64,000 bases of DNA, from assembly GCF_900120175.1 (NCBI RefSeq), contig NZ_FQLF01000002.1, forward strand, positions 2,294,001 to 2,358,000, given 5' to 3'. The stretch is from Oceanicoccus sp. KOV_DT_Chl (lineage in GTDB: Bacteria; Pseudomonadota; Gammaproteobacteria; Pseudomonadales; Dasaniaceae). The position numbers were made by a program, and so were the translations under genes. The notes under the pieces are model-generated. The model had not been told where the DNA came from. It saw only the letters and a list, made by a program, of their open reading frames with translations, and made no database searches. Shown here in pieces: positions 8,759 to 17,986 of the stretch; the stretch's first letter is position 1, and each line of letters starts with the position of its first letter.

Positions 8759-9817
8759 TTACAGTCGGGCTTCCAGCACAATATTGAAGGGGGTTTCGGC
8801 AATACGGCGCACGCTGGCAAAACCGGCTTCTAACATTACCTCTGACAAGCGTTGTTGACCGGCCTGAGCACCCAGCGCGAGGCCTACGTCTTGCGACATT
8901 GAGCAGGGTGTGCACACTGCAGTAGACGCTGCGTAATACAGGCGGCTAACCGGATTGATATTTTGCTCCAGAGTATCGCCGGCGGCCGGTTCGACCAGCA
9001 ATATCCGGCCATCTGCTGCAAGCGACTTAGCTGCATGACGAGCTGCGCCTACCGGGTCGCCCATATCGTGCAAGCAATCCATAAAGCAAATCAGATCATA
9101 GGCGCCGCCATTGTATGACTGGGCATCGGCGGCTTTAAATTCAAGATTGCCATTAGTCTGTGCTTCGCTGGCCCGCTGGCGGGCGGTATCAATCGATTCA
9201 GCATGGCTATCCCAGCCGATAAAACGGGAGTTAATAAATTCTTTGGCCAACACAATCGTGGAAGCACCATGCCCACAACCTATATCCGCCACCCTGGCGC
9301 CGGCGCGCAGTTTATCTTCCATGCCATCCATTGCTCGCAACCATTCACTGGTGAGATAGGTTTTATAGCCTGGGCGAAACAGCGACTCTGAGCCACAAAA
9401 CAAGCGATGATGATGCGCGCCCCAGGCGATACCTTCGCCACTGCGAAACACGTCCAGTAATTTTTCTTCGTCCAGCCAGAGCGAGGCTGCCACCTCAAGC
9501 GCCGGCACTAAAAACACCGGGCTGTCTTCATCGGCCAGTACTGGCACATGGGCATCGGGCAGGGTGTAGCTACTGTTATCTGCATCGTAAAAAATATAGC
9601 CACCTGCGGTTTGGTTATTCAGCCATTCGCGCACATAGCGCTCGGCCAAAGCGGTTTTATCGGCTAATTGCTGCGAGCTGATGGGTCCGGCATGTGCCAT
9701 TGCTGCATACAAGCCCAGCTTGTGGCCAATCGATGTCATCACGCCTGACATGGCTGCGGCAACATCGCCTACGACCTGACCGGCAAAACTTTCTGTAGTG
9801 GTGGTATTTATAGTCAT
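8759..9817 (-). CDS. winged-helix N-terminal SAM-dependent methyltransferase
   Basis: 352-residue enzyme. The ATG at 9817 has AGGAG upstream and starts MTINTTTTES. Residues about 15-85 look like the winged-helix dimerisation domain of small-molecule methyltransferases (LGLYAAMAHAGPISSQQL, AERYVREWLNNQ). The C-terminal Rossmann domain carries motif I VADIGCGHGAST and ICFMDCLHDMGD. The architecture matches Rv2258c-like methyltransferases. It is the first gene of the two-gene minus operon, whose promoter region holds paired palindromes shared with the divergent HxlR gene, so control by that regulator is likely (inference). Confidence 0.87.
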   Translation of the reverse strand: MTINTTTTESFAGQVVGDVAAAMSGVMTSIGHKLGLYAAMAHAGPISSQQLADKTALAERYVREWLNNQTAGGYIFYDADNSSYTLPDAHVPVLADEDSPVFLVPALEVAASLWLDEEKLLDVFRSGEGIAWGAHHHRLFCGSESLFRPGYKTYLTSEWLRAMDGMEDKLRAGARVADIGCGHGASTIVLAKEFINSRFIGWDSHAESIDTARQRASEAQTNGNLEFKAADAQSYNGGAYDLICFMDCLHDMGDPVGAARHAAKSLAADGRILLVEPAAGDTLEQNINPVSRLYYAASTAVCTPCSMSQDVGLALGAQAGQQRLSEVMLEAGFASVRRIAETPFNIVLEARL

Positions 9818-9893
9818 GGGGTTTATCTCCTGAGATAAGTTGTGTTCAGGAGTAATACTAGATAAACCTTGGTTGGCAGGCCGATTCACTGGT

Positions 9894-9932
9894 TGTAGTA
9901 ATGCACTACAGATTCTGATGTAATTAACTACA
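9894..9932. promoter_or_regulatory. two operator-like palindromes between divergent genes
   Basis: TGTAGT-N5-ACTACA at 9894-9910 is an exact inverted repeat. TGTA-N6-TACA at 9919-9932 repeats the outer arms. Both lie in the 160-base gap between the methyltransferase operon and the HxlR-type regulator. Spacing and placement fit binding of that regulator to control both directions (inference). Confidence 0.6.
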
Positions 9933-9976
9933 GATTATGAAGTCAGGGTTATAGAACACTGATCAAGGAAGTATTA

Positions 9977-10672
9977 ATGAGCTACAACCAATTTTGTCCC
10001 ATCGCCAAAGCGATGGAAGTAGTAGGTGAAAAGTGGACCTTGCTAATTGTGCGCGAGTTACTGATGGGCGCATCGCGCTTTAGCGAAATGCAACGCGGCT
10101 TGCCAACGCTGTCGCCAGCATTGTTGACCAAGCGCCTGAATGATATGGAGCAAAGTGGGCTACTGGCCCGTAAACGAATTTCCGGCCAGCGTGGCTATGA
10201 ATATTTTCCTACCAATGCGTGTAAAGAGCTGATGCCGGTCATTGAGGCCATTGGGGGATGGGGTATGCAGTGGGCAAGGGAGCAAATGACCGAATCAGAT
10301 TTTGATCCTGGTCTGTTGATGTTATACCTCGAACGCAGTATCAACCCCGACAAATTGATCGGCAATGAAACGGTGATACGTTTTGATTTTAGCGACGTAC
10401 TGGATCATCCGCACTGGTGGATCGTAGTCGACGGGCAGAAAGTGAGTGTGTGCGTAACTGACCCCGGCAAAGAGGTCGATATTTATTTTAATGTGTGCGT
10501 ACGGGTGATGTGCGAAATATGGATGGGAGAGTTAAGTTACAAGCGTGCGATCAATGATGGTAAATTAAAATTGATCGGACCTAAGGCCCTCACTAAAAAT
10601 ATAAACGACTGGCTCGCTCCCAGCGTATTTGCCGGCGATCTGCCATCCAGTGCTATTCTTAACCCTGCTTAG
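9977..10672 (+). CDS. HxlR-family transcriptional regulator with C-terminal sterol-carrier-like domain
   Basis: 231-residue DNA-binding regulator. Residues 1-100 are a typical HxlR winged helix: CPIAKAMEVVGEKWTLLIVR, then FSEMQRGLPTLSPALLTKRL. Unusually for the family (about 110-130 residues), it continues for another 110 residues with a region like a sterol-carrier (SCP2) or ligand-binding fold, for example DPGKEVDIYFNVCVRVMCEI. A sensor role for a small hydrophobic ligand is plausible (inference). It is divergent from the two methyltransferase genes with palindromes between them, so it is probably autoregulated and controls that operon. Confidence 0.88.
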   Translation: MSYNQFCPIAKAMEVVGEKWTLLIVRELLMGASRFSEMQRGLPTLSPALLTKRLNDMEQSGLLARKRISGQRGYEYFPTNACKELMPVIEAIGGWGMQWAREQMTESDFDPGLLMLYLERSINPDKLIGNETVIRFDFSDVLDHPHWWIVVDGQKVSVCVTDPGKEVDIYFNVCVRVMCEIWMGELSYKRAINDGKLKLIGPKALTKNINDWLAPSVFAGDLPSSAILNPA

Positions 10673-10685
10673 GAAAAAACCGAGA

Positions 10686-10802
10686 TCAGACCACAGTTTA
10701 TTTATGGTTCCCGGCATTATTCTTTTTCGGGTAAAAGCGAAAACTTGTTCTGAGTTTATTGCCGCTTAAGCTGCGAAAACTGATTAAACAGTGGTCTGTC
10801 CC
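10686..10802. repeat. short element bounded by 13-bp inverted repeats
   Basis: AGACCACAGTTTA at 10688-10700 and TAAACAGTGGTCT at 10785-10797 are inverted copies with one mismatch, enclosing about 84 bases. The outer edge reads GTGGTCTGTCCCC, a string resembling the ends of REP or MITE-like elements common in gammaproteobacteria (from memory). No coding sequence lies inside. It sits between the convergent HxlR and GFA genes. Confidence 0.5.
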
Positions 10803-10805
10803 CAG

Positions 10806-11282
10806 TTACCCGATAGCTTGTTTATAGCGTGCGATACTATTCTCAGGCCAATATTTGCTGCGCTGATAGTACTCCGGCATTACCGGCGTCGAATCATCCA
10901 ACTTCACCCACGCTTGCTTGGTTGAGGTAAAAATATGAATATCCGGTGGGCAGTTATTGGGGTTGTTAAGAGTGCCGACACGGATAAACGCTATCGCTTC
11001 TTTTGCAGCACCGTAGTGACTCCATACGGCAGTTTTACAGGTAGGGCAACGGCTGATGTTTTGCCCATTACCGCTATTACTGGGTGTATGGACAATCTCT
11101 GGATGGCCGCTGATCAAGCGAATGTGGCGGCTTTCGATTAGTGCGTTTATAGCAAACGCGGAGCCGGTTTCTCGTTGGCACCAGCTGCAGTGACAGCAAT
11201 GAACAAATAGTGGGCTTGCAGTGAGTTCATAGTGAATTTCTCCGCAGGTGCATCTGCCCGCAGTGTTGGCGCTGTTATTCAT
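10806..11282 (-). CDS. GFA (CENP-V/Gfa) family zinc protein
   Basis: 158-residue protein of the glutathione-dependent formaldehyde-activating-like family. It has the full zinc cysteine set: CTCGEIHY, HCCHCSWCQRETG and CPTCKTAVW. Members bind two zinc ions; few have a proven reaction and the formaldehyde role is disputed, so the cellular job is unknown. It is a single gene on the minus strand, convergent with the HxlR gene. About 220 bases upstream show no other gene. Confidence 0.9.
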   Translation of the reverse strand: MNNSANTAGRCTCGEIHYELTASPLFVHCCHCSWCQRETGSAFAINALIESRHIRLISGHPEIVHTPSNSGNGQNISRCPTCKTAVWSHYGAAKEAIAFIRVGTLNNPNNCPPDIHIFTSTKQAWVKLDDSTPVMPEYYQRSKYWPENSIARYKQAIG

Positions 11283-11507
11283 TATTGTTATCCGTCTTTG
11301 TTTAAATCGATGAGTGGAGTGTAAGCGTAGATTTTATAGAATTTCAACTCCAGGCAGGCAAGTGCTGAATTTGCAGGGGTTGCGCCTAGGGATAAGCCGT
11401 TGAGCAATCAGGATTTGAAGTGGGTGTTAAATTTAAAAAAAGAGCATCCTTGCTCGAGGATATTCACATTGTAAATTTTTAGTTAATCATACTTTTGAAA
11501 GCCGTCA

Positions 11508-12515
11508 CTAATAGGATTTTGATACCCGTCCTGGTTTTGTAATGTAGAGTTTGTTTCTTGCTCTCACCAATCGACCTAGTAGCACTGGTAGCCAGGCAAT
11601 AGCAACAATAATAAATAGTAAGCCATATTCAGCTACGGGTATCCGCACGATTGCAATCATCGCGCCCCAGTCACCAAAGTAACTGAACACAATGGCGGCA
11701 ATATAAAGTCCGACTATGCTGCAACGGGTTTTGTTACCTAAGCCAATGCCGTGCATTTGGGTGATAACGAACATGGTTAGAAAACCAAATAAAAACATCC
11801 GCCACTGTCCACTCTCTGCCGTCATATAAGCCATCAGTGCACCATGAATCAGCACGAAGGTTTCTAATAATAACGTCCAGTGGCGATTGGTGTGGAACCG
11901 GGTAAAGAATAAGCTGCCCTGGAGCATCAGCATGATGGTGTAAAAAGTCCCGAGCAGGTGGCCGACGGTATCTTCAATCGGGTGAAACCAAAAGGTATAG
12001 ATAATCGCCCAGGCAAAATAGTAGCCGTGGTAGCGTTTGAGAAAACCGGCAGGTTTCTCTACTGCTTCGATGGATTTGCCAAAAAATAAACCGCGGCGTT
12101 TGTTTTCCATGATCAGCACAAATATCAGCATGAATACTACTGAGGCTTGTGAGGTCCATACCGGAGTATCTTGTGCTAAACCATCGTACCAGTATTTGGT
12201 TTGCCAGATGTGCAGCAGAATAAACAAGGCATTAACGGCAATGGCAGCGATATTGACAGGATTTAAGGTTTTGGAGTATTTAGGGCGCTGCAGCTGGGCA
12301 TAGGCTATTAAGCCCCAGAGGCTTATCTGGTGGAGTGCGTATAAGCTCCAGACACTAAAGCGTGACCAGAAATCCGGATTCTGCAATTTCCAGTAGTACC
12401 AGAATGAGCCCTGATCTGGTGCAAACATGGCCGCATTGCTATAAGGGCCCAGGCTAATAATGATAACCATAAGCACCAGGCAGCCTAGTATTCCTAAATA
12501 ATGTGTACGGGTCAT
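11508..12515 (-). CDS. histidine-rich polytopic membrane protein, paralogue of 1224-2236
   Basis: 335-residue membrane protein with about ten hydrophobic segments and no recognised family name. It is intact, unlike its paralogue at the start of the window. Shared motifs are SLGPYSN/LVGPYSD near the N-terminus, LHIWQTKYWYDG, KRYHGYYFAWAIIYTFW, FHPIEDTVGHLLGTFY, TRFHTNRHW, IHGAL and TQMHG. The many conserved His at membrane faces suggest haem or metal ligands (inference). It stands alone here, with no bilin-reductase-like or cytochrome gene beside it. Confidence 0.75.
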   Translation of the reverse strand: MTRTHYLGILGCLVLMVIIISLGPYSNAAMFAPDQGSFWYYWKLQNPDFWSRFSVWSLYALHQISLWGLIAYAQLQRPKYSKTLNPVNIAAIAVNALFILLHIWQTKYWYDGLAQDTPVWTSQASVVFMLIFVLIMENKRRGLFFGKSIEAVEKPAGFLKRYHGYYFAWAIIYTFWFHPIEDTVGHLLGTFYTIMLMLQGSLFFTRFHTNRHWTLLLETFVLIHGALMAYMTAESGQWRMFLFGFLTMFVITQMHGIGLGNKTRCSIVGLYIAAIVFSYFGDWGAMIAIVRIPVAEYGLLFIIVAIAWLPVLLGRLVRARNKLYITKPGRVSKSY

Positions 12516-12650
12516 AGTGTTGGGGTTTATTCGCGAATTTACAGTTGATACGGCAGCGCAGGGTTTTTAGATCAGTATGCCGGCATGCCAGTAATACCGT
12601 GCAGTCTGTGAGTCATTTGCTAGACTTGTTGGCACTCAGAGTCGTATCTA

Positions 12651-14551
12651 ATGCGGGAATTCATGTCAGTTGAAGAAAACAATAAGAGTCAGTTAGCCTT
12701 TCGTGGCAAGCGACTGGAGCAGGTGTTCTGGTTTGTCGAGGCTATTCTTGGCCTGATCGCCCTTCAGCAGTTTTTTTATGAGGCCAGTGGCTGGGTGCCG
12801 GCATTGCTGCTGGTGCTGATGCTATGTCTCCTGAGTGTCTATTTCCTGATTAAGCAGGGCCAGATTGATAAAGCCGCGGTAGTGTTAACAGGGAGTATCA
12901 CTGTTCTGTGCGTGGTATTTATGTGGACTTTTCAGGGGCTGCGCGATGAAGTGTTAATGGCGTTTCCCGGAGTGCTTATTTTCAGCGGCCTATTAGGCAA
13001 TAGAAAATTATTTTTCACGCTAACCTTTTTTATTATCGCGAATGTGTTGTTGCTGGGGTACTTCAATTCTCAGGGTTGGTACGTCAATGTAATCTCTACC
13101 GCTGACTTTTCCGTAGCTGTGGTGTTATCACTTATCCTGTTGCTAGTGGCCTTTAGTATCTGGCTACTGTCGAGTGATCTGCACAATGTGCTGCAAAAAC
13201 TATCCAAAGAAAACTTCCGGGTTAAAGAGTCGGAGAAGAAAATTCAGCGATTGGTTCATCATGATGCATTGACCAATTTGCCCAATCGATTATTGGCCAA
13301 GGATCGTTTTGAACATGCCTATAAAGCTTCCAAGCGGGAGTCCTCTATGGTGTGTTTGATGTTCCTTGACTTGGATAATTTCAAGGTGATTAATGACTCT
13401 TTCGGTCATAGTGCGGGTGATATTTTTTTACAGGAAATAGCATCAAGGCTGCAGTGCTCGGTAAGAGATACCGATACTATCTGCCGTCAGGGGGGGATGA
13501 ATTTCTGGTTATTCTGGAATCTATTACTGCAGAGCAGCAGATTTCATCAATTGCCGTTAATATTCTGGATAAAGTTAAACAGCCTTTTATTATTGGAGAT
13601 TCATCAGTTGCTGCGACTGTCTCAATTGGTATTGTCGTCGCGCCGGATGATGGCAGTGATTTTGAAACCTTGTGCAAAAAGGCCGATATAGCGATGTATC
13701 ACGCCAAGAGTCTGGGGCGTAATAGTTATCATTTTTTCAATGAAGGCATGGAGCTGAATGCAGAAAAAAATATTCGCTTGATTGCAGATTTGCGCAGCGC
13801 AATTAATAAAAATCAGTTTGAACTTTTTTACCAGCCAAAAATTAATTTAAGCGATGGCTCTATCATCGGAGCTGAAGCCTTGATCCGTTGGCGGCACCCC
13901 GAGCAGGGATTGATATTCCCTCTGGATTTTATTCCGGTAGCTGAATCGTCGGGGATTATTTTTGATATTGGCGAATGGGTTATTCAACAGGCTTGCAGAG
14001 ATTGCAAATCCTGGTCTGATTTGGGTCTGGCAGGACTGGGCGTAGCGATTAATGTTTCGGCAATGCAATTCAAACGCGGTAATATCGCGTCGGTGATCCA
14101 TGAAGCCTTAATCAAGAGTGAGCTGCCCGCTGCATCGCTGGAGCTGGAGTTAACGGAGTCAACCTTGATTGATGACTCGAAAACGTTTCGTGCGGTATTA
14201 TCCAGTCTGCGCTCTTATGGGGTGCAATTTTCCATCGATGATTTTGGTACCGGCTATTCAAATTTAGGATATTTGAAAAAAATGGAAGTGGGTATTTTAA
14301 AAATTGATCAGTCTTTTGTGCGGCGTTTGCTGGAAGACACACAGGATAAGGCGATTGTGCTTGCAGTAATCCAAATTGCTAAAAGTTTAAATTTAAAAAC
14401 TATTGCGGAAGGTGTCGAGCAAGAAGAGTTGATAGCCGTGTTGCGGGAAATGGGTTGTGATTATGGTCAGGGTTATTATTGGTCCAGGCCCGTACCCAAC
14501 GACGAATTTGTGCAGTATGTGCGACAGCAACGTGCCAGCAATCAGACCTGA
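12651..14551 (+). CDS. membrane GGDEF-EAL protein (one frameshift at a G run, 13490-13496)
   Basis: Cyclic di-GMP turnover protein of about 633 residues. Residues about 20-180 hold five to six membrane segments. A GGDEF domain follows (HHDALTNLPNRL, DLDNFKVINDSFGH), then an EAL domain (EALIRWRHP, DDFGTGYSNLGYLKK). The first frame reads CRQGGMNF; adding one G to the G7 run gives CRQGGDEFLVIL. This restores the diguanylate cyclase signature and, five residues before it, an RxxD inhibitory-site motif (RDTD). Both catalytic signatures look intact after repair, so it could make or degrade c-di-GMP. An alternative start is ATG 12663, which has GGGA upstream. Confidence 0.85.
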
Positions 14552-14575
14552 CTGCGTTGCTCTTTTAGTGCGCTA

Positions 14576-15652
14576 TTATAAAGACGGTATTTCCAAAGGG
14601 TCTTCGGCTACTCGAATGACACAGCCACCGGTATGACCGCCGGTAAATAAACTGCCTAAAGCGATGGGTGCGCTTTCAAGTCCTTCAAATACATCGTCCA
14701 CCAATTTTAACTTACCTTCGCTATACCATTGCCGCAGTTTAATTTCGAATTCTGGCCAGCGCGGCACATAATCAAATACGAAAAAACCCTCCATACGCGA
14801 GCGCTTGTACAGCAAATTAAAGTAATGTTTAGGGCCGTCGGGGCGCGGGTTTAAATATTCGGTTGAAATCATACCGCAGATAACCACGCGGGCACCCACG
14901 GCTATATTTTGTAAAGCTGCATCCAGCATATCGCCACCGACATTGTCGAGATAAACGTCGGCGCCATCGGGACAGTGGCTGGCGATGGCGGTGACCAAGT
15001 CTTCGCTTTTATAATCGATGGCGGCATCGCACAGTCCTTGTTCGAGCAGCCACTGGCATTTTTCTTTGCCGCCTGCAATGCCAACAACTTTGGCCGCGCC
15101 TTGAATTCGTGCCAACTGACAGGCAACGGAGCCAACACCGCCCGCAGCTGATGAAATCAGTACTACATCACCGGGTTTCACCTGACCAATTTCGATAATG
15201 CCGACATAGGCGCTGAAGGCCAGCTGGCCGAACAAGCCCATGATGGTTGTTAGTGGTCGCACAGGCTGATCCACTTTTTGAACGGTGCGTACATTTTTAC
15301 CGGTGTCGGTTTTGTCATCAGGGGTGAGTGCTACATATTGCTGCCAGCCTAGTGTGGCTTGAATAATATCGCCGCTTTTGAAATCGGGGTGTTTGGATTC
15401 CAGTACCAGGCCGACACCGCGGCCGCTCATTACTTCGCCGATTTCTACTGCAATGTGAAAGGTGCGTTGCTCGGTAACGTACATACGTTGGGCGGGACTG
15501 GTGCCAAGTAATAAGGTCTGCACCAGTATTTGCTGGTCGCCAATAGTCGGCATCGGCGAGCTAACCATTTCATAATGTTGCTCACCAAGCACTTCATCTG
15601 CCTGTACAAATTGCTTTAACAGCCACTGTTTATTCTCTGCCGGTTTATTCAA
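14576..15652 (-). CDS. MDR-family NADPH-dependent oxidoreductase (quinone/enone reductase type)
   Basis: 358-residue zinc-independent medium-chain reductase of the prostaglandin/curcumin reductase group, which reduces alkenal or enone double bonds with NADPH. The nucleotide site is SSAAGGVGSVACQLA. YLDNVGGDMLDAAL and CGMISTEYLN follow in the usual order, and the typical zinc Cys/His set is absent. Its start overlaps the end of the FAD monooxygenase gene by eight bases, so the two form an operon: hydroxylation plus reduction of a ring or side chain is a reasonable joint role (inference). Confidence 0.9.
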   Translation of the reverse strand: MNKPAENKQWLLKQFVQADEVLGEQHYEMVSSPMPTIGDQQILVQTLLLGTSPAQRMYVTEQRTFHIAVEIGEVMSGRGVGLVLESKHPDFKSGDIIQATLGWQQYVALTPDDKTDTGKNVRTVQKVDQPVRPLTTIMGLFGQLAFSAYVGIIEIGQVKPGDVVLISSAAGGVGSVACQLARIQGAAKVVGIAGGKEKCQWLLEQGLCDAAIDYKSEDLVTAIASHCPDGADVYLDNVGGDMLDAALQNIAVGARVVICGMISTEYLNPRPDGPKHYFNLLYKRSRMEGFFVFDYVPRWPEFEIKLRQWYSEGKLKLVDDVFEGLESAPIALGSLFTGGHTGGCVIRVAEDPLEIPSL

Positions 15653-16850
15653 TTTCGCTGGCTTCCTGTAAACAGTTCAACATGGAATTTTCCCGGCAAA
15701 AGTCTTTATGGCGAACCGGATCCTGAGTAATTTCAATCATTGCCTGGATTTGTTTGCGGGAGGATTCAGGATCTTTATTTTCCAGCATTTCTTTATTACG
15801 TATAGATTGTCGCTGCACAAATTTAGTGGCGATAGTACGACGCTGGCGGTCGTATAAATCAAAGGCGTCTTCACTGACTTCACCGCGTAAAAACGCTACC
15901 ATTTTTTCTGCCAGATTATAAGCGTCGTGGATGCCGCCGTTCATGCCCATGCCGCCTAGCGGGTTATTGATGTGGGCAGCGTCACCGGCCAAAAACACCC
16001 GGCCTTTGTGGTAGGTTTCGGCAACGCGCTGGTGTACCGGGTATAAAGTGCGATGGCCAATTTCGTAGCGGCCTTTTTTCGGCACCAGGCTTTGTAGTGT
16101 TTTTTCCAGATAGTCATCCGACATTAATTCTTCCGGGTCGGCGGCGGGGTCGGTAGGTACCAGAATGCGCCAAAGTGGGCGGCAATGCAGCGCCAAAAAC
16201 CATTGTTCCGGGTCGGCAAAATAACTGACCGGTGCCAGGTTTGGAATGTGTTCATCTAACGCATAAGGTGTGCTGGCAATCAGAAAGCGCTCCGGGAAAG
16301 TAAAGCCCTGGTAAGCGATACCTGAACTGACGCGAATATTAGAGCTGGCGCCGTCAGTGCCAATGACGTAGGGCGCACGAAATTCTTTGGTGCCTTCGGG
16401 GGTGCGTGTTTTTACCATTACCCAATCGTCGCTTTGCCAGACCGTTTCTACTACGGTATTAAATTGAATGTCGGCATCAGGCAGGGTTTCAAGCATTACC
16501 TGAGCGATTTTGGTCATGCGATATTGCTCGACCTGCACACGGTAGGGGTGATTGGTGTCGCCAGCGAGGGTACCTAGATCAAACTCTGCGCACAGATCGC
16601 TGCGTCGGTCGCGATACTGGTAGCGAGGGACTTTTAAGCCGGTAGCTACTAACGGTTGGCCAATGCCGAGGTTATCCATCATATCCAGAGTGGGTGGGTG
16701 CCAGGTAGAAGCGCGCAGGGTAAGCGGCATTTGTGGCTCGCTTTCAAGGATGCGCACCGGAATACCTTGCTGTGCTAAATACAATGCGAAGGTACAGCCT
16801 ACAGGGCCTGCACCGGCCACGATAATAGGATTCTCTTTAGAAACTTCCAT
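15645..16850 (-). CDS. FAD-dependent aromatic-ring monooxygenase
   Basis: 401-residue flavoprotein hydroxylase of the PheA/TfdB/MhpA group. The dinucleotide motif VAGAGPVGCTFALYLAQQG is at residues 11-29, the DG motif is GTDGASSNIRV, and the ribityl-binding GD motif is FLAGDAAHINNPLGG. It lacks the C-terminal thioredoxin-like extension of the longest members. Such enzymes insert one oxygen into phenolic rings using NAD(P)H. It is the first gene of the operon with the MDR reductase. About 250 bases upstream separate it from the divergent membrane-protein gene. Confidence 0.9.
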   Translation of the reverse strand: MEVSKENPIIVAGAGPVGCTFALYLAQQGIPVRILESEPQMPLTLRASTWHPPTLDMMDNLGIGQPLVATGLKVPRYQYRDRRSDLCAEFDLGTLAGDTNHPYRVQVEQYRMTKIAQVMLETLPDADIQFNTVVETVWQSDDWVMVKTRTPEGTKEFRAPYVIGTDGASSNIRVSSGIAYQGFTFPERFLIASTPYALDEHIPNLAPVSYFADPEQWFLALHCRPLWRILVPTDPAADPEELMSDDYLEKTLQSLVPKKGRYEIGHRTLYPVHQRVAETYHKGRVFLAGDAAHINNPLGGMGMNGGIHDAYNLAEKMVAFLRGEVSEDAFDLYDRQRRTIATKFVQRQSIRNKEMLENKDPESSRKQIQAMIEITQDPVRHKDFCRENSMLNCLQEASEIE

Positions 16851-17104
16851 AGTGCTACCTGAAGAATTTTACGGCGGCATGACGTTGCCGCTATCAGAGT
16901 AGCTACACTAACAAAGGCGTAAATTGAAGCCAATAGAGCTGCGTCGGATTAACCATATTTTACTTTTCTTTACAGCAACTTGGCAGCGATCTACGAGCAC
17001 TATGCGGTACTATATTGGCCGTTATAGCTGGCCAAAAATTGCTGCCGGTGACAAATAAGCATAGTGAATCTGGTCGCTCTTTAAAGCACAAATGTAGAGG
17101 TTTG

Positions 17105-17803
17105 ATGATGGAATTTTTGCTGGCCCACGAGCTGGGTACGTTGCGTTGGTTACATATCATTGCCATGGTTTATTGGTTGGGTGGAGAATGGGGGGTCTTT
17201 CAAACGTCATTTAATGTGGTTAATCCGCAAGTGTCACTGGATGAACGTAAAAGGCATTTGGAGACGGCCTACCGAATTGATATTTTAGCTCGTACCGGCA
17301 TTATTTTGTTATTGCCGCTAGGTTTGCACATGGGCTATTTGTGGGGTGTACAGCCTTATGGCGGCATTTGGTTGACTGCCATGTGGATCGCGTTTATTCC
17401 CTGGTTTTTATTGTGTTGGTCTGCCTTTTATTTTCGTGAAACTGATCGCGGCATTAAGTTGACCAAAATGGACGAAAAAATTCGCTGGGTGGTTATTCCA
17501 TTATTAATGATTTCCGCGGTTTCTTCGTTGCTGGGTTATGGTCCTTTTAATGCAGGAACTATGCAGAAATGGTATTCGATTAAAATTTTCTTATACGGTG
17601 GTACTTTAATTATCGGCTTGCATCTACGCTACGTTATGCGTGAGTGGACGGTGATGTTCCGTCGCTTGGTGACTGAGCCCGAAAACAAAGCAGAAATCGA
17701 AGCCGTGCTGGACCGTTCTATTCGTATTACTCGCCGCGAAGCGTATTTTTATTGGATTATAATTATGTCGATTGCCTTTTTGTGTGCGACTAAGCCGCTG
17801 TAA
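17105..17803 (+). CDS. hypothetical integral membrane protein (DUF2269-like)
   Basis: About 232 residues with five to six membrane segments. AGAGG ends four to seven bases before the ATG pair at 17105/17108, so this start is preferred over a longer upstream form. The N-terminus HELGTLRWLHIIAMVYWLGGEWG, cut here by a His-containing first helix, resembles small inner-membrane proteins of unknown function with conserved His and Gly (possibly haem-binding, a guess). It is divergent from the monooxygenase operon and ends in a strong terminator, so it is a single-gene unit. Confidence 0.72.
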   Translation: MMEFLLAHELGTLRWLHIIAMVYWLGGEWGVFQTSFNVVNPQVSLDERKRHLETAYRIDILARTGIILLLPLGLHMGYLWGVQPYGGIWLTAMWIAFIPWFLLCWSAFYFRETDRGIKLTKMDEKIRWVVIPLLMISAVSSLLGYGPFNAGTMQKWYSIKIFLYGGTLIIGLHLRYVMREWTVMFRRLVTEPENKAEIEAVLDRSIRITRREAYFYWIIIMSIAFLCATKPL

Positions 17804-17846
17804 TTTCGACTAGCTAGCGCGCAGTAACGATGCGATTTTTTAGCAG

Positions 17847-17898
17847 CGAGTAATGAGCCGCAATAAGATCTGTTGGCTGATTACTCGTTTTATCTTTT
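17847..17898 (+). terminator. rho-independent terminator
   Basis: CGAGTAATGAGCC and GGCTGATTACTCG pair over 12 of 13 positions around a 15-base loop and are followed by TTTTATCTTTT. It lies about 45 bases after the membrane-protein stop. Confidence 0.8.
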
Positions 17899-17986
17899 AT
17901 AGGATGCGCGGAAAAATATCGGACCTAGTCGCTAAGTTGCAATCAATAACATTGTTTGTAATAGAACTATTATCAGAACTGATGCT

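Noticed and set aside
8188-9498. Several open frames on both strands inside the two methyltransferase genes
   Set aside because: They are antisense or shifted shadows of GC-rich coding sequence; the minus-strand frames carry the SAM motifs.
13490-13496. Programmed frameshifting at the G7 run of the GGDEF-EAL gene
   Set aside because: No slippery heptamer plus downstream structure was seen, and eight other similar losses in the window favour a technical cause.
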